A stretch of 64,000 bases of DNA from Bradyrhizobium sp. SSBR45G (GTDB lineage: Bacteria > Pseudomonadota > Alphaproteobacteria > Rhizobiales > Xanthobacteraceae), in the NCBI RefSeq assembly GCF_030159255.1, contig NZ_BSCT01000040.1:1-64000 (forward strand), read 5' to 3'. The notes beneath the pieces are model-generated. The model ran no database searches and had not been told where the DNA came from. It saw only the letters and a list, made by a program, of their open reading frames with translations. This document shows positions 53,774-63,126 of the stretch, piece after piece. Within the stretch, counting starts at the first letter, position 1. Each line of letters opens with the position of its first letter. Both the position numbers and the translations under genes were made by a program.

Positions 53774-55060
53774 ATGAATTTTAGCGCGCGCGGCACCCGG
53801 CGCAAATGGGCTTGTGGGGGTAATGACGTCGTGGCGGCCCCGATGGTTAGCGCTGCTGCGCTGGGGCTCGCCTTGAGCTGGCTCATGGCCGCAGCGCCGG
53901 CGGCCGCGCGCTCCAGTGACGGCGGCCGAACCCACGCGCAACCCGGGTCCGCGTCCGCGGCGCGACCGGATCATCCGATAGCCGTCGTGCCGCTGCCGCA
54001 GCCGCGGCCCGACGCGGCGCCGCCGCGGGCCGGGGCCAAGGCCAACGCGACCGCTGATTCGGCTGATGGCGCCGGCAAGCCGGCAGCGGCCGAGGGCGAG
54101 CAGGACAAAACCGGGCCCGTCGGACCGCAAAGCGAGACCAATCGCCAGGCCAAGACCGAGACCAAGACCGAGACCAAGACCGAGCTAAAGGCCCCGCCCG
54201 GGCCGCCGCCGTCCGCCTGCCGCGTGGCGCTTACCGAGGAGATCGCGGTCGCGCCGTCGATTCCGCCAATCAAGGGGCCGGGCGCCTGCGGCGGCGACGA
54301 TCTGGTGCGGCTGGAAGCGGTGGTGCTGCCGGACAAGCGGCGGGTGGCGGTCACGCCGGCCGCGGTCATGCGCTGCACGATGGCGACGGCGGTCGCGGGC
54401 TGGGTTCGCGGCGATGTCGCGCCGCTCGTGGCGCGGCTCGGCAGCCCGATCGCGGCGCTGGACAATTACGATTCGTACCAGTGCCGCGGCCGCAACAACA
54501 TCGCCGGTGCGCAGATGTCGGAGCACGGCCGCGCCAATGCGATCGACGTGCGCGGCTTCAAGCTCGCCGACGGCCGCATGATCGAGCTGACCGACCGCAC
54601 CCAGCCGCGCGATCTGCGCGAGGCCGTGCTGCATTCGGTCTGCACCCATTTCGCGACCGTGCTCGGGCCCGATTCAGACTGGTATCACGAGGATCACATC
54701 CATCTCGATCTGGCCGAACGGCGCAGCAACTACCGAATCTGCCAGTGGGACGTGCTCGATCCCTTGCCGAAGGTCGCGCCCTTGATGCCGGCGATGCGTC
54801 CGGACGAGGCACCGCCGCGCGAGACGGCCGAGGCCGACGACGAGGACAAAGCGGGCAAGGGAGCAAAAAGCGCCAACAGTGCGGGGCGTGCGGGAGCCGG
54901 CAGTGCGGCGGACACCGAGGCGCCGCGCGCATCGCCGCCCGAGACTGCGCCCGGCAATGCGGCTGCGGTCGAGGCCGATGAGACCGAGCCGGCGCCGCCG
55001 GCGGCCCCGCAGCCAGCGCCGGCCAAAGCCGGCAAGAAGAAGCACAAGACGAGGTCGTGA
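53774..55060 (+). CDS. Extensin-like family protein, exported
   Basis: A 428-residue protein. After a basic start, a hydrophobic segment (about residues 24-43, ending AAPAAARS) is a likely signal or anchor. Residues about 45-140 are a low-complexity Ala/Pro/Lys/Glu linker with a KTE repeat; the extensin-like C-terminal domain covers about 145-325, with conserved CTMATAVAGWV, SEHGRANAIDVRGF and WYHEDHIHLDL motifs. The tail is again low-complexity and ends in a Lys cluster. The domain resembles peptidoglycan-acting metallo-peptidases. The start is uncertain: no ribosome site precedes 53774, and ATG 53843 would give a clean signal peptide. Confidence 0.78.
   Translation: MNFSARGTRRKWACGGNDVVAAPMVSAAALGLALSWLMAAAPAAARSSDGGRTHAQPGSASAARPDHPIAVVPLPQPRPDAAPPRAGAKANATADSADGAGKPAAAEGEQDKTGPVGPQSETNRQAKTETKTETKTELKAPPGPPPSACRVALTEEIAVAPSIPPIKGPGACGGDDLVRLEAVVLPDKRRVAVTPAAVMRCTMATAVAGWVRGDVAPLVARLGSPIAALDNYDSYQCRGRNNIAGAQMSEHGRANAIDVRGFKLADGRMIELTDRTQPRDLREAVLHSVCTHFATVLGPDSDWYHEDHIHLDLAERRSNYRICQWDVLDPLPKVAPLMPAMRPDEAPPRETAEADDEDKAGKGAKSANSAGRAGAGSAADTEAPRASPPETAPGNAAAVEADETEPAPPAAPQPAPAKAGKKKHKTRS
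54152..54184 (+). repeat. Short in-frame tandem repeat (KTET units)
   Basis: AAGACCGAGACC, a 12-base unit, occurs two and three quarter times without mismatch, encoding repeated Lys-Thr-Glu-Thr in the linker of the extensin-like protein. Such identical units can expand or contract by slippage without breaking the frame. Confidence 0.6.
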
Positions 55061-55178
55061 CTCGCTCGGCGTACCCTGGCGCAAGCTGCATCGGTCCTGG
55101 TCGGGACGTTGCCGCTCCGAGCTGGCCGCCATTGGCCGGCTTCTCTGGGTGGCCAAAACATCTGGGTGGCCAAACAAA

Positions 55179-55202
55179 AGAGCGCCGGTTGCCCGACGCT
55201 CT
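55179..55202 (-). terminator. Terminator of the L,D-transpeptidase gene
   Basis: AGAGCG (55179-55184) and CGCTCT (55197-55202) form a stem with inner CGG/CCG pairing. On the minus strand it is followed by a T-rich TTTTGTTTG, as expected for a rho-independent terminator, about 55 bases after the transpeptidase stop. Confidence 0.6.
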
Positions 55203-55256
55203 CGAAAGGATGCTAAACGCGTTTCTCGGCTTTTTGATCTCGTTCGCCGCCGGCGT

Positions 55257-55937
55257 TTATTGCATCGCCGCGTAAGTGCCGCCGCCCTGCAGGGCCATCT
55301 GCGGCTTGTAGGGCGAATCGCCCTTCTTCGGATCAAGCACCACGACGATGGTGCCGACCTTGACCCGGTTGTAGAGGTCGATCGCGTCCTCGTTGGTCAG
55401 GCGGATGCAGCCCGACGAGATCGAGGCGCCGATATATTCCGGCTGGTTGGTGCCGTGAATGCGGAACAGCGTGTCCTTGCCGTTGGCATAGAGGTACATC
55501 GCGCGCGAGCCCATCGGATTGTCCGGACCCGGAGCCACGAAGGTCGGCACGCCCAGGCGCTCGATCTCGCCCTTGGTCGGATGCCAGGCCGGCCACTCGG
55601 TCATGGCACCGACCTTGGCGATGCCCGACCACGCCATGGCCTCTTCGCCGACGGTGATGCCGTAGCGGATCGCCTTGCCGCCATCGAGCACGTAATACAA
55701 ATAGTGGCTATCGGAATCGACAACGATCGAGCCCGGCGCTTCCTTGCGGTGATAGTCGACGATCGCGCGCCGATAGGGCTCGGCCACCGGGGTGTTGGCG
55801 TAGCGGATCTTCGCGAGAAGCTCCTTGTCCTTCGGCTTGAACGCTTGGGCGTTGGTCGCTTCATAGGTCGTGGCCTGCATGCAGCCCGACAGCATCAGGC
55901 CGACGGCCAGGAGTCCAAGTTTTACCTTCAGCGACAT
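55257..55937 (-). CDS. L,D-transpeptidase (YkuD/ErfK family) lipoprotein
   Basis: A 226-residue lipoprotein. The lipobox LSGC puts the lipidated Cys at C19. The catalytic domain has HGTNQPEYIG and SSGCIRL with the nucleophile C177. Family members make 3-3 peptidoglycan cross-links or attach outer-membrane proteins to peptidoglycan. The ATG at 55937 gives the clean lipoprotein signal; a longer frame to 56231 does not. It is a single-gene unit with its own terminator, converging on the extensin-like gene. Confidence 0.88.
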   Translation of the reverse strand: MSLKVKLGLLAVGLMLSGCMQATTYEATNAQAFKPKDKELLAKIRYANTPVAEPYRRAIVDYHRKEAPGSIVVDSDSHYLYYVLDGGKAIRYGITVGEEAMAWSGIAKVGAMTEWPAWHPTKGEIERLGVPTFVAPGPDNPMGSRAMYLYANGKDTLFRIHGTNQPEYIGASISSGCIRLTNEDAIDLYNRVKVGTIVVVLDPKKGDSPYKPQMALQGGGTYAAMQ

Positions 55938-56281
55938 GTCACCAATTCCAATTGATAGCTGACGTTGCAATGACACGGCCGCACCACTGCAGCGCGATTC
56001 CACAAGTCCCATTATCGTCAAAATCGGTCTCGATGCCAGCCGATACACGCACAAGTCACGCTGCAACGCCGTGATTGTTGCTTTTTTGCCGCAAAGTTTG
56101 GGCCGGTCATCCACAGCTGTGCTCCGAATGGCACGGTTCAGCGTCCCTTGGCGTTGAAGCAGGGCTCGCGGGGCGTTGGCGCGAAAAGCCGATGGACCCT
56201 GTCGGCAAGCTGCGTCACAAGGCAGCAGCATCCCGCCGCTAATCCCCCGACAACCACGTTCTGCGATTCGGAGTTTTCCGC

Positions 56282-57259
56282 ATGTTCTCGGTGTTCGTCC
56301 CGTCCGAGTCCTCGCTGAAGAAGGCGGCGGTCACCGATCCCTCGGCGTTGCCGGAAAACGCGGTCTGGGTCGACCTGGTCAACCCGAGCGCTGCCGAGGA
56401 CCGGGCGGTCGAGCAACTGGCGGGGATCGCGGTGCCGACGCGAGAGGACATGCAGGAGATCGAGATCTCCAGCCGCCTGTATATCGAGAACGGCGCGCGC
56501 TACATGACCGCGACCCTGATGTGTCACTCCGACACCGACATGCCGCGGACGACCGCCGTGACCTTCATCCTGGCCGGTCATCGCCTGGTGACGGTGCGCT
56601 ACGACCAGCCGCGGCCGTTCGCAGTGGTCGAGGCCAAGCTCGCCCGCAGCTGTGCGCCGGGGATCACCGGCGAGATGGTGCTGATGGAGCTGCTCGATGC
56701 CGTGATCGATCGCTGCGCCGACATCCTCGAGCGCGTCGGCGCTGATATCGATCAGGTCAGCCACGAGATCTTCGAGCCGAACAATGAGCGGCACGGCCAT
56801 GCGAAGCAGTATTCGCAGATCCTGATCGCGATCGGCCGCAAGGGCGACTTGACCTCGAAGGTCCGCGAAAGCCTGGTCTCGATCGGGCGCCTCGTCACAT
56901 TCCTGTCGGCGGTGGTCGAAGGCGTGAGATGGTCGAAGGACATGCGTGAGCAGCTCAAGACCATGCAGCGTGACGTCGCTTCGCTGAGCGACCACGCCTC
57001 CTATCTCGCCGGCAAGATCACCTTCGTGCTGGACGCGATGCTCGGCGTCGTCAATCTCGAGCAGAACAACATCATCAAGCTGTTCTCGGTCATGGCTGTC
57101 GTGCTGATGCCGCCGACGCTGATCGCCTCGATCTACGGCATGAACTTCAAGAGCATGCCCGAGCTCGAATGGGTGCACGGCTATCCGATGGCGCTGGTGC
57201 TGATGCTGATCTGTGCGATCGTGCCGTACTACATCTTCAAACTGAAGAAGTGGCTGTAG
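56282..57259 (+). CDS. corA: CorA-family divalent metal transporter
   Basis: A 325-residue CorA-type magnesium/cobalt channel. The signature GMN tripeptide is at residues 286-288 (YGMNFKSMPELEW), between the two C-terminal membrane helices at about 265-284 and 298-318. The N-terminal 240 residues are the cytoplasmic alpha/beta and long-helix domain. The chain ends in a Lys-rich FKLKKWL, as in other CorA proteins. It is a single-gene unit. Confidence 0.92.
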   Translation: MFSVFVPSESSLKKAAVTDPSALPENAVWVDLVNPSAAEDRAVEQLAGIAVPTREDMQEIEISSRLYIENGARYMTATLMCHSDTDMPRTTAVTFILAGHRLVTVRYDQPRPFAVVEAKLARSCAPGITGEMVLMELLDAVIDRCADILERVGADIDQVSHEIFEPNNERHGHAKQYSQILIAIGRKGDLTSKVRESLVSIGRLVTFLSAVVEGVRWSKDMREQLKTMQRDVASLSDHASYLAGKITFVLDAMLGVVNLEQNNIIKLFSVMAVVLMPPTLIASIYGMNFKSMPELEWVHGYPMALVLMLICAIVPYYIFKLKKWL

Positions 57260-57678
57260 CGCAGCGCGTCTTGTTATCTCCGTCGCTTCTCTCAGTCATC
57301 GTGCCAGGCGTCGCCATGTGTGGATGCGGCGGCGGTGCTTTGACGGCTCGGGAGGCGCATTTCGCGCGCCCTGTTGTTAGTGATGTGGACGCATGTTCGT
57401 TCAACGAATGCGCCGCCGGTATGCCGCTATGCACGTCATGCGACACAGTTGGGCGCGCATCGGACATAGTAGGAAATACTTGTTAGGTCGGCCGCAAGGC
57501 CGCTGCAAAGACGCCTCAATTCCTCAGGTAAAATTTGACGGGAAGACTGAACGTTTGATCGAAACTTCTCTGCGATAAGTCGGCTCGTGAGCATGACCAA
57601 CAACGAGCGCGTTCCGCGCGTGGCATGCAAGGCAGAGCTTGAGGGCGCGTCGATCGCGCTCATGGCCAAGAGGCGGCA
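57260..57678. other. Gene-free stretch, nothing convincing
   Basis: About 420 bases between corA and a small Cys-pair protein. Part of it (57470-57560) is less GC-rich. Short open frames exist but none has a ribosome site together with protein-like composition. No hairpin or repeat stands out. Confidence 0.4.
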
Positions 57679-57915
57679 ATGGTTGAGAAACGCATAACGG
57701 CATCGAACAACGTGGTCGAGCTCGCCAGCTATCAGCGCGGCCGCGCCGGCATCGTCGTGGCCCATGCGCTATCGCCGCGCACCTGCATCTATTGCGGGGC
57801 CGAGCTGGAGGAGGATGAGCGCGAGGATGATTGCTCCAGCGCGCTGAACGTCGAATCCGCCCGGCTGCGCTGGCGCGCCGCCCAGATCCTGCGCGGTCTG
57901 GTGTGCGAAGGCTGA
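57679..57915 (+). CDS. Small CxxC protein, function unknown
   Basis: A 78-residue protein with a CIYC motif (C36, C39) followed by an acidic stretch EEDEREDDC and a C-terminal amphipathic helix ending in CEG. The four Cys (36, 39, 52, 76) could bind zinc. The gene is followed by a good terminator, supporting a real transcript. I recognise no named family. Confidence 0.5.
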   Translation: MVEKRITASNNVVELASYQRGRAGIVVAHALSPRTCIYCGAELEEDEREDDCSSALNVESARLRWRAAQILRGLVCEG

Positions 57916-58003
57916 ACGAACGTCCTCGAACCCTGCGGTATTTCCGCTCCTCGCTCTGGCAGCCGATCAACTGAAATCCCTGCTTGCCGGTGCTGCCGGA
58001 CCC

Positions 58004-58030
58004 ACAGCGCTCCCGATCCGGGGGCGCTGT
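58004..58030 (+). terminator. Terminator after the small CxxC protein gene
   Basis: ACAGCGC (58004-58010) and GCGCTGT (58024-58030) form the lower stem, with CCC/GGG pairing above and a short loop; TCGTTTGTG follows. It lies about 90 bases after the stop at 57915. Confidence 0.55.
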
Positions 58031-58183
58031 TCGTTTGTGACGCCTGAAGCATCAGCATCGATCTTTGCAAGCGGCGTTAATTGCGCATGGGCGTGACGTC
58101 CCCGGACTCGTCGAAAGCGGCAAGTCGGTGTGAACCAATTCAGGGACGGGGCCGGCACTCCGTTCGTGACGGGGTGACCACGG

Positions 58184-58939
58184 TCAGACGTGCTGACCGC
58201 CGTTGATGTGGATCTCGGCGCCGTTGACGTAGGAGCTGGTCTCCGAGCACAGCACGTAGATGATCTTGGCGACCTCGTCGGGGGTGCCGAGGCGCTGCAT
58301 CGGGATCTGCTCCTGCACGATCTTCTCGGTGCCCGGCGACAGGATCGAGGTGTCGATCTCGCCCGGCGCGATCGAGTTGACGCGCACGCCGACGCGGCCG
58401 AAATCCGAGGCCATCTCGCGGGTCAGCGCCGCCAGCGCCGCCTTCGAGGTCGCATAGGCCGCGCCGGCAAAGGGGTGCACGCGTGAGCCGGCGATCGAGG
58501 TTACGTTGACGACGGAGCCCTTGGCCGCCTTCAGTTCCTTGATCAGGCCGCGCGCCATCATGATCGGCGCGAAGAAGTTGACGCGGAAGACGTGATTCCA
58601 GGTGTCGAGATCAGTGTCGACGGTGCCGAGCCGGGCGCCGCCGGCGCCCTTCGGTGAGATCGCGGCGTTGTTCACCAGCGCATGCAGCTCGCCGCCGTCG
58701 ATCCGCTGCTTGATCTCCGCGATCGCCCGCACGGTGTCCTGGGGATCCGACAGGTCGACCTGGACATGGTCCTCGGGGCCGGCGCCCCACGGGCATTCCT
58801 CGGGAAAGGGATGCCGCGAGCAGGTGAGGACGCGCCAGCCCGCGGACGAGAAGCGGATCACCGTGGCATGGCCGATGCCGCGGCTGGCGCCGGTCAGCAG
58901 CATGGTTCGCCGCGGCTGGTTGGAAGAGGTCGGCGGCAT
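58184..58939 (-). CDS. Short-chain dehydrogenase/reductase
   Basis: A 251-residue classical SDR. The cofactor motif TGASRGIG lies at residues 16-23, NNA at 90-92, and the catalytic S148, Y162 and K166 (YATSK) are in place. The C-terminus ends in HINGGQHV, as in FabG-like enzymes. An insertion after the second strand (FPEECPWGAGPED) is less usual. Substrate unknown. It is a single gene, with no partner in close contact. Confidence 0.9.
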   Translation of the reverse strand: MPPTSSNQPRRTMLLTGASRGIGHATVIRFSSAGWRVLTCSRHPFPEECPWGAGPEDHVQVDLSDPQDTVRAIAEIKQRIDGGELHALVNNAAISPKGAGGARLGTVDTDLDTWNHVFRVNFFAPIMMARGLIKELKAAKGSVVNVTSIAGSRVHPFAGAAYATSKAALAALTREMASDFGRVGVRVNSIAPGEIDTSILSPGTEKIVQEQIPMQRLGTPDEVAKIIYVLCSETSSYVNGAEIHINGGQHV

Positions 58940-59073
58940 GGCTTGGGTCTCTCACGATCCTCGAAGGATCAGTTTACCACAATGGTTGGGTTTTCGCTGC
59001 GCGATTCATGCGCAGCGATTCGGAGCGTGTGTTGAAGGCGCGTGCGATGAGGCGGCGTGTCAGAGATCCGCCG

Positions 59074-59724
59074 TTACGGATACATCCTCACCTTGGTCCA
59101 CGACCCGCCGGCAGCCTCGCGCCGGAATTCGATGCGGTCGTGCAGCCGGAACGGCCGGTCGTGCCAGAACTCCATGCGGACGGGCGTGATGCGCCACCCG
59201 CTCCAGCCGGGCGGACGCGGCACCTCGCCGATGATGTATTGCGCGGCGACCTTGGCGATCGCCTGCTCGAAGGCGAAGCGGCTCTCCAGCGGCTGCGACT
59301 GCTTGCTGGCCCAGGCGCCGAGCTGCGCCTGCTTCGGCCGGGTCGCGAAATAGGCGTCGGCCTCTTCGTCGGTCACCGGCGTCACCAGGCCGCGGATGCG
59401 GACCTGCCGGCGCAGCGACTTCCAGTGAAACAGCAGCGCGGCCTTTGGATGGGCGGCAAGCTCCTGGCCCTTCTGGCTGGCCTTGTGGCTGTAGAACACG
59501 AAGCCGTCTTCGTCATAGCCCTTCATCAGCACCATGCGCACGTCCGGCAGCCCGTCGGCGTCGACGGTCGACAGCGCCATCGCATTCGGATCGTTCGGCT
59601 CGCTCCTCGTGGCCTCCGCGAACCATTCGGCAAACAGCGCAAACGGCTCGCCGGCCTGGGTAAAATCAGCCGATGTACCGGATGTTAAGGTTGTCTGGTG
59701 TTTGATGTTCGTGGGGTCGGTCAT
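59074..59724 (-). CDS. pdxH: Pyridoxine/pyridoxamine 5'-phosphate oxidase
   Basis: A 216-residue FMN-dependent oxidase making pyridoxal 5'-phosphate, full length. FMN- and substrate-binding motifs include RMVLMKGYDEDGFVFYSH near residue 62, LLFHWKSLRRQVRIRG near residue 95, and the C-terminal EFWHDRPFRLHDR. The ATG at 59724 begins a typical PdxH; the longer frame adds unrelated residues. The 20-base gap to the divergent lipoprotein gene means the two share a very compact control region. Confidence 0.92.
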   Translation of the reverse strand: MTDPTNIKHQTTLTSGTSADFTQAGEPFALFAEWFAEATRSEPNDPNAMALSTVDADGLPDVRMVLMKGYDEDGFVFYSHKASQKGQELAAHPKAALLFHWKSLRRQVRIRGLVTPVTDEEADAYFATRPKQAQLGAWASKQSQPLESRFAFEQAIAKVAAQYIIGEVPRPPGWSGWRITPVRMEFWHDRPFRLHDRIEFRREAAGGSWTKVRMYP

Positions 59725-59744
59725 GTGTATGGGGAGTCCGAGTT

Positions 59745-60254
59745 TTGCGTTCACCCGCGGCCAGGCGCGTGCAAGTCCATTCTGGTCCGGCCCTATATAG
59801 GGCATCGGTCCGGCTTGGCCTATCCGCGATCGGTCATGCCGGCACCGCTTTGACACTCATTCTAATCGGCTTGTCCGGCGGCGGCTGCAGCCTGTCGCGA
59901 CCCGAGGCGGCCTATGCCAAGATGGAGGATGCGGAGATCACCGGCGCGATCAGCCCGCCGCCCGAGCGCGAGCCGACCGAATCCGATCTCGCCTTCGCCC
60001 GCAACGCGGCGTCCGACGTGCTGACCAGGGGCACCAAGGATTCCAGCCAGCCCTGGCAGAACCCGCAGACCGGCGCCCGTGGCTCGGTAACCCCGATCGC
60101 CAAGTCGTATGCGGGAGAGAATGGCCGGACGTGCCGGGATTTCCTGGCAAGCTACGTCAACGGCAGGACCGAGCGCTGGCTACAGGGCTCGGCGTGCCGG
60201 ATCGAGCGCGGACGCTGGGACATCCACACGCTCAAACCCTGGCAGCAAAGCTAG
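59745..60254 (+). CDS. RT0821/Lpp0805-type surface lipoprotein
   Basis: A 169-residue protein. A hydrophobic segment and lipobox-like LSGGGCS at about residues 42-48 suggest lipid attachment at C48. The mature part has the PWQNPQTGARGSVTPIA motif and FLASYVNGRTERWLQGSACR seen in this surface-antigen family. A TTG start at 59745 is supported by GGGGAG at 59731-59736, eight bases upstream; a GTG at 59769 would shorten the unusually long pre-lipobox segment. Divergent from pdxH. Function unknown, probably outer-membrane or periplasmic. Confidence 0.72.
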   Translation: MRSPAARRVQVHSGPALYRASVRLGLSAIGHAGTALTLILIGLSGGGCSLSRPEAAYAKMEDAEITGAISPPPEREPTESDLAFARNAASDVLTRGTKDSSQPWQNPQTGARGSVTPIAKSYAGENGRTCRDFLASYVNGRTERWLQGSACRIERGRWDIHTLKPWQQS

Positions 60255-60366
60255 CGGGACGTGGCTGGAACCCGTTGCAAAAATACAACGGCCTCCCCAG
60301 ATGAAATGCGAAGCGGGCGGGGAGCCCATAGGTTAGTATCGGATTTTCGACAAGGAGACGTGACGG

Positions 60367-61329
60367 ATGCGCGACCCCTATGAGGTCTTGGGGGTGCCGC
60401 GAAGCGCCAGCGCTGCGGCCATCAAGAGCGCCTATCGCAAGCTCGCCAAGAAGCATCATCCCGACAGCAACAAGGATGATCCGAAGGCATCGGCCAGGTT
60501 TGCCGAGCTCAATTCGGCCAACGAGATCCTGGGCGATGAGGAGAAGCGCAAGCAGTTCGATCGCGGGGAGATCGACGCCGAGGGCAAGCCACGTTTCCAG
60601 GGCTTCCCTGGCGGCGGGGCTGGCCGTGGCGGTCCGGGCGGCGGCTTCGAGAACTACACCTTCCGCAGCGGCGGCGGGCCGGGCGGCGGCGGTTTCGGGG
60701 GCGGCGGCTTCGAGGACATCCTGAACAGCATGTTCGGCGGCGCCCAGCGTGGTCCGCGCGGCGGTGGCAGCCCATTCGAGTTCGACAATGGCGGTGTCGG
60801 CGTCGATCTCGACCTGAAGGTGACGATGTCGGTCACGCTCGAGGAGTCCGTCAAGGGCGGCGAGAAGCGCGTGCGGCTGCCGTCCGGCAAGGAGCTCAAC
60901 GTCAAGGTTCCGCCCGGCGTGACCGCCGGCCAGCAGATCCGGCTCAAGGGGCAGGGCGAGAGCGTGCCGGGGCACCGGCCGGGCGATCTGCTGATTACCA
61001 TCCAGATCGCGCCGCATCCCTTCTTCAAGGTCGAGGGCAGCGACGTCAGGCTCGATCTGCCGATCACGCTGTATGAGGCGGTGCTGGGCGCCAAGGTGCG
61101 CGCGCCGACGCTCAGCAGCGCGGTCGAGCTGTCGATCCCGAAGAACACCTCCAGCGGCCGGACCTTCCGGCTGAAGGGCAAGGGCCTGCCCAAGAGCGAC
61201 GGCACGGCGGGCGATCTGTTCGTCACGACCAGAATCGTGCTGCCCGATGGCAACGATGCCGAGCTCGAGGCGCTGATGACCAAATGGCGCGATCGCCATC
61301 CTTACAATCCGCGCAGCAACCTCTCCTGA
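60367..61329 (+). CDS. J-domain protein with DnaJ C-terminal domain (CbpA-like)
   Basis: A 320-residue co-chaperone. The J domain covers about residues 3-65 with the HPD tripeptide in KKHHPDSNK. A Gly/Phe-rich linker spans about 75-140. The two beta-barrel substrate-binding domains fill about 145-310; the Cys-rich zinc finger of full DnaJ is missing, as in CbpA. It stimulates DnaK ATPase. The ATG at 60367 follows AAGGAG. It may be a stress-related second J protein beside the genome's dnaJ. Confidence 0.92.
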   Translation: MRDPYEVLGVPRSASAAAIKSAYRKLAKKHHPDSNKDDPKASARFAELNSANEILGDEEKRKQFDRGEIDAEGKPRFQGFPGGGAGRGGPGGGFENYTFRSGGGPGGGGFGGGGFEDILNSMFGGAQRGPRGGGSPFEFDNGGVGVDLDLKVTMSVTLEESVKGGEKRVRLPSGKELNVKVPPGVTAGQQIRLKGQGESVPGHRPGDLLITIQIAPHPFFKVEGSDVRLDLPITLYEAVLGAKVRAPTLSSAVELSIPKNTSSGRTFRLKGKGLPKSDGTAGDLFVTTRIVLPDGNDAELEALMTKWRDRHPYNPRSNLS

Positions 61330-61698
61330 GGTTGCGCGTTGCGCACCACTCGGGTGAAAAGCTGACGACCAGCTTGAAACTTGAGAAAAAAGTGCGGCCT
61401 CGAAAGGGGGACCAGCGCGGTACAAAACCCCGATCGAGGCCGCTTCCGTGTCGATCGGCGGATCGAACACTCGTCATTTTTTCGTGAGTAACTGGCGCGA
61501 TATTGAGACGCGCCGGTGCCATGATTCCAGATTTTCGGTGACCGAATTGCGGCATCGACCTTGGCGTGTGGCGGTCCGGTGGCGGGCCTGCCCCAAGTCA
61601 CGTCGATGCCTGGCCTGCAGACGCCCCGCAACCGCTTCTGACGATGACCGGATTCGGCGGAAGGCGGGATCAGGCGGCGATCGAAACGTGACGCAGCG
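61330..61698. other. Gene-free stretch, nothing convincing
   Basis: About 370 bases between the J-protein and anti-sigma genes, which converge. A short hairpin (GCAACCTC-TCCT-GAGGTTGC, 61316-61335) overlaps the J-protein stop but has no T-run. A small open frame at 61448-61702 lacks a ribosome site and protein-like composition. Confidence 0.4.
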
Positions 61699-62469
61699 CT
61701 AGCCGCCCGTCCGTTCGGACTGGTCATAAACAAGGCGCGCAACCTGAGTGAGACGCGTCTGGTCGCTGCCGCCGCTGACGACGTAGCTGACCCCGCGCTC
61801 CGTCCAGGACAGCGCAGCCGTGCTGCCCTGCGTCGTGTAGCGCATCTGGGCCGCCTCGATCCCCGCCTTGGTCGCATATACCGTGAAACGCTCGCCCGAG
61901 GGGCTCTCATACATCAGGAACGAGGCCGGTCCGGTCGGACCCGGCAGCAGCCGGCCGCCGACGAGCTTGAGCCCGGTCGTTTCCAGTTCGGGCGCCTGCA
62001 CGGTGCGGCCGCAGCGCCGCGTCAGCCATTGCTGCAGGTGAGTCTTCTCCTCGCCCGGAACCTCGACCGGATGGCGCACGTCGACGACATAGAGCCGGTG
62101 CGCGTCGAGCGCCTCACCAGTCAGGATCTGGAGCGGCGACGGCGACAATGCCGCGCCATGCGCGAGCCAGCCGATCGTGCCGCCGGCCGCGAACGCGACG
62201 AGGCTTGCCGCGGCCGCACCGATGATCCAGCGGCGCGGCCGCCGATCCAGACGGTCGAGCTCGAGACGCGGCGGCACCGGCTCGTTGGTCACGGAATCGT
62301 AGCGGGCATGCAGCGCCTCGGCCATGCTGCGCCAGGATTCGACCCGTTCCGCCTCCGCCGGATTCGCGGCGAGCCAGCGCTCGACATCGCTGCGGCGCTC
62401 CACCGGCAGCTCATTGTCGACATAGGCGTGCAGCTCGTCTTCGGTGACGGGAATGGTGGGATCGGTCAT
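61699..62469 (-). CDS. Anti-sigma factor, membrane-anchored
   Basis: A 256-residue anti-sigma factor. The N-terminal cytoplasmic domain (about 1-75) carries ELHAYVDNELPVERR, a typical sigma-binding motif; a single membrane helix lies at about 85-107 and the remainder is periplasmic. It lacks the HxxxCxxC zinc motif of ZAS-type anti-sigma factors. It follows the ECF sigma gene by 103 bases on the same strand, so it most likely holds that sigma factor inactive until a periplasmic signal arrives. Confidence 0.88.
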   Translation of the reverse strand: MTDPTIPVTEDELHAYVDNELPVERRSDVERWLAANPAEAERVESWRSMAEALHARYDSVTNEPVPPRLELDRLDRRPRRWIIGAAAASLVAFAAGGTIGWLAHGAALSPSPLQILTGEALDAHRLYVVDVRHPVEVPGEEKTHLQQWLTRRCGRTVQAPELETTGLKLVGGRLLPGPTGPASFLMYESPSGERFTVYATKAGIEAAQMRYTTQGSTAALSWTERGVSYVVSGGSDQTRLTQVARLVYDQSERTGG

Positions 62470-62572
62470 GATCTGGATCTCGTTGCAGTCGAGCGGCCAC
62501 GCCGAGGCGCGATCGCAGCGGCCCTGGTCAGGCGAACCCGGTAGAGCGGCTTTTGTGCGATGAAGGGCGGGG

Positions 62573-63061
62573 TCATTTCACTCTCCGCAGCGCCGGCCGC
62601 TCGCCCTCGATGACGGCCCGGACATGGGCGCGGGCGCGCGCGAGACGGGACATCACGGTGCCGATCGGCACGCCCTGGATGTCGGCCACCTCGCGGTAGC
62701 TCATGCCTTCGAGCACGACGAGCAGCAGCACCGCGCGCTGCTCCTCGACCAGGGTCGCCAGCGCACGCGCGATGTCGCGGCCCTCGGCCTCGGTGCCGCT
62801 GGCATCGGGATTGTCGTCCTGCAGCGGCATCAACAGCGGCCGCCGCGCCAGCGAGCGCCGACGGTTCTTGTTCAGATTGGTCAGGATCGTGTACAGCCAG
62901 CTCCGCAAATCCCCGCCCAGGAACAGCCGCTCCGAGCGCAGCGCCCGTACCAGGGTGTCCTGGACCAGATCGTCGGCGGCGTCCATGTCGCGCGCCAGCG
63001 CCCGGGCATAGCGGCGCAGTGCCGGGATCATGGCCTCGACGCTCTGGCGAAACGCGCTCAT
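62573..63061 (-). CDS. ECF RNA polymerase sigma factor
   Basis: A 162-residue ECF sigma factor. Region 2 spans about residues 8-75 (DMDAADDLVQDTLVRAL and SWLYTILTNLNKNRRR) and region 4 about 103-150 (VLLLVVLEGMSYREVADI and IPIGTVMSRLARAR type helix-turn-helix). The ATG at 63061 follows CAGGG; ATG 63109 would give an extra basic tail. It is the first gene of a sigma/anti-sigma pair and probably controls its own expression. It is divergent from fabI. Confidence 0.9.
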   Translation of the reverse strand: MSAFRQSVEAMIPALRRYARALARDMDAADDLVQDTLVRALRSERLFLGGDLRSWLYTILTNLNKNRRRSLARRPLLMPLQDDNPDASGTEAEGRDIARALATLVEEQRAVLLLVVLEGMSYREVADIQGVPIGTVMSRLARARAHVRAVIEGERPALRRVK

Positions 63062-63126
63062 GGGGTGCCCTGCGGCCGTTCGAAGTTGGGACAGAGGCGT
63101 GGGCCGCAACCGCGCCTTGCACAGAT

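Noticed and set aside
61448..61702. 84-codon plus-strand open frame between the J-protein and anti-sigma genes
   Set aside because: Arg/Cys-rich translation of non-protein-like composition and no ribosome site. It overlaps the anti-sigma stop on the other strand.
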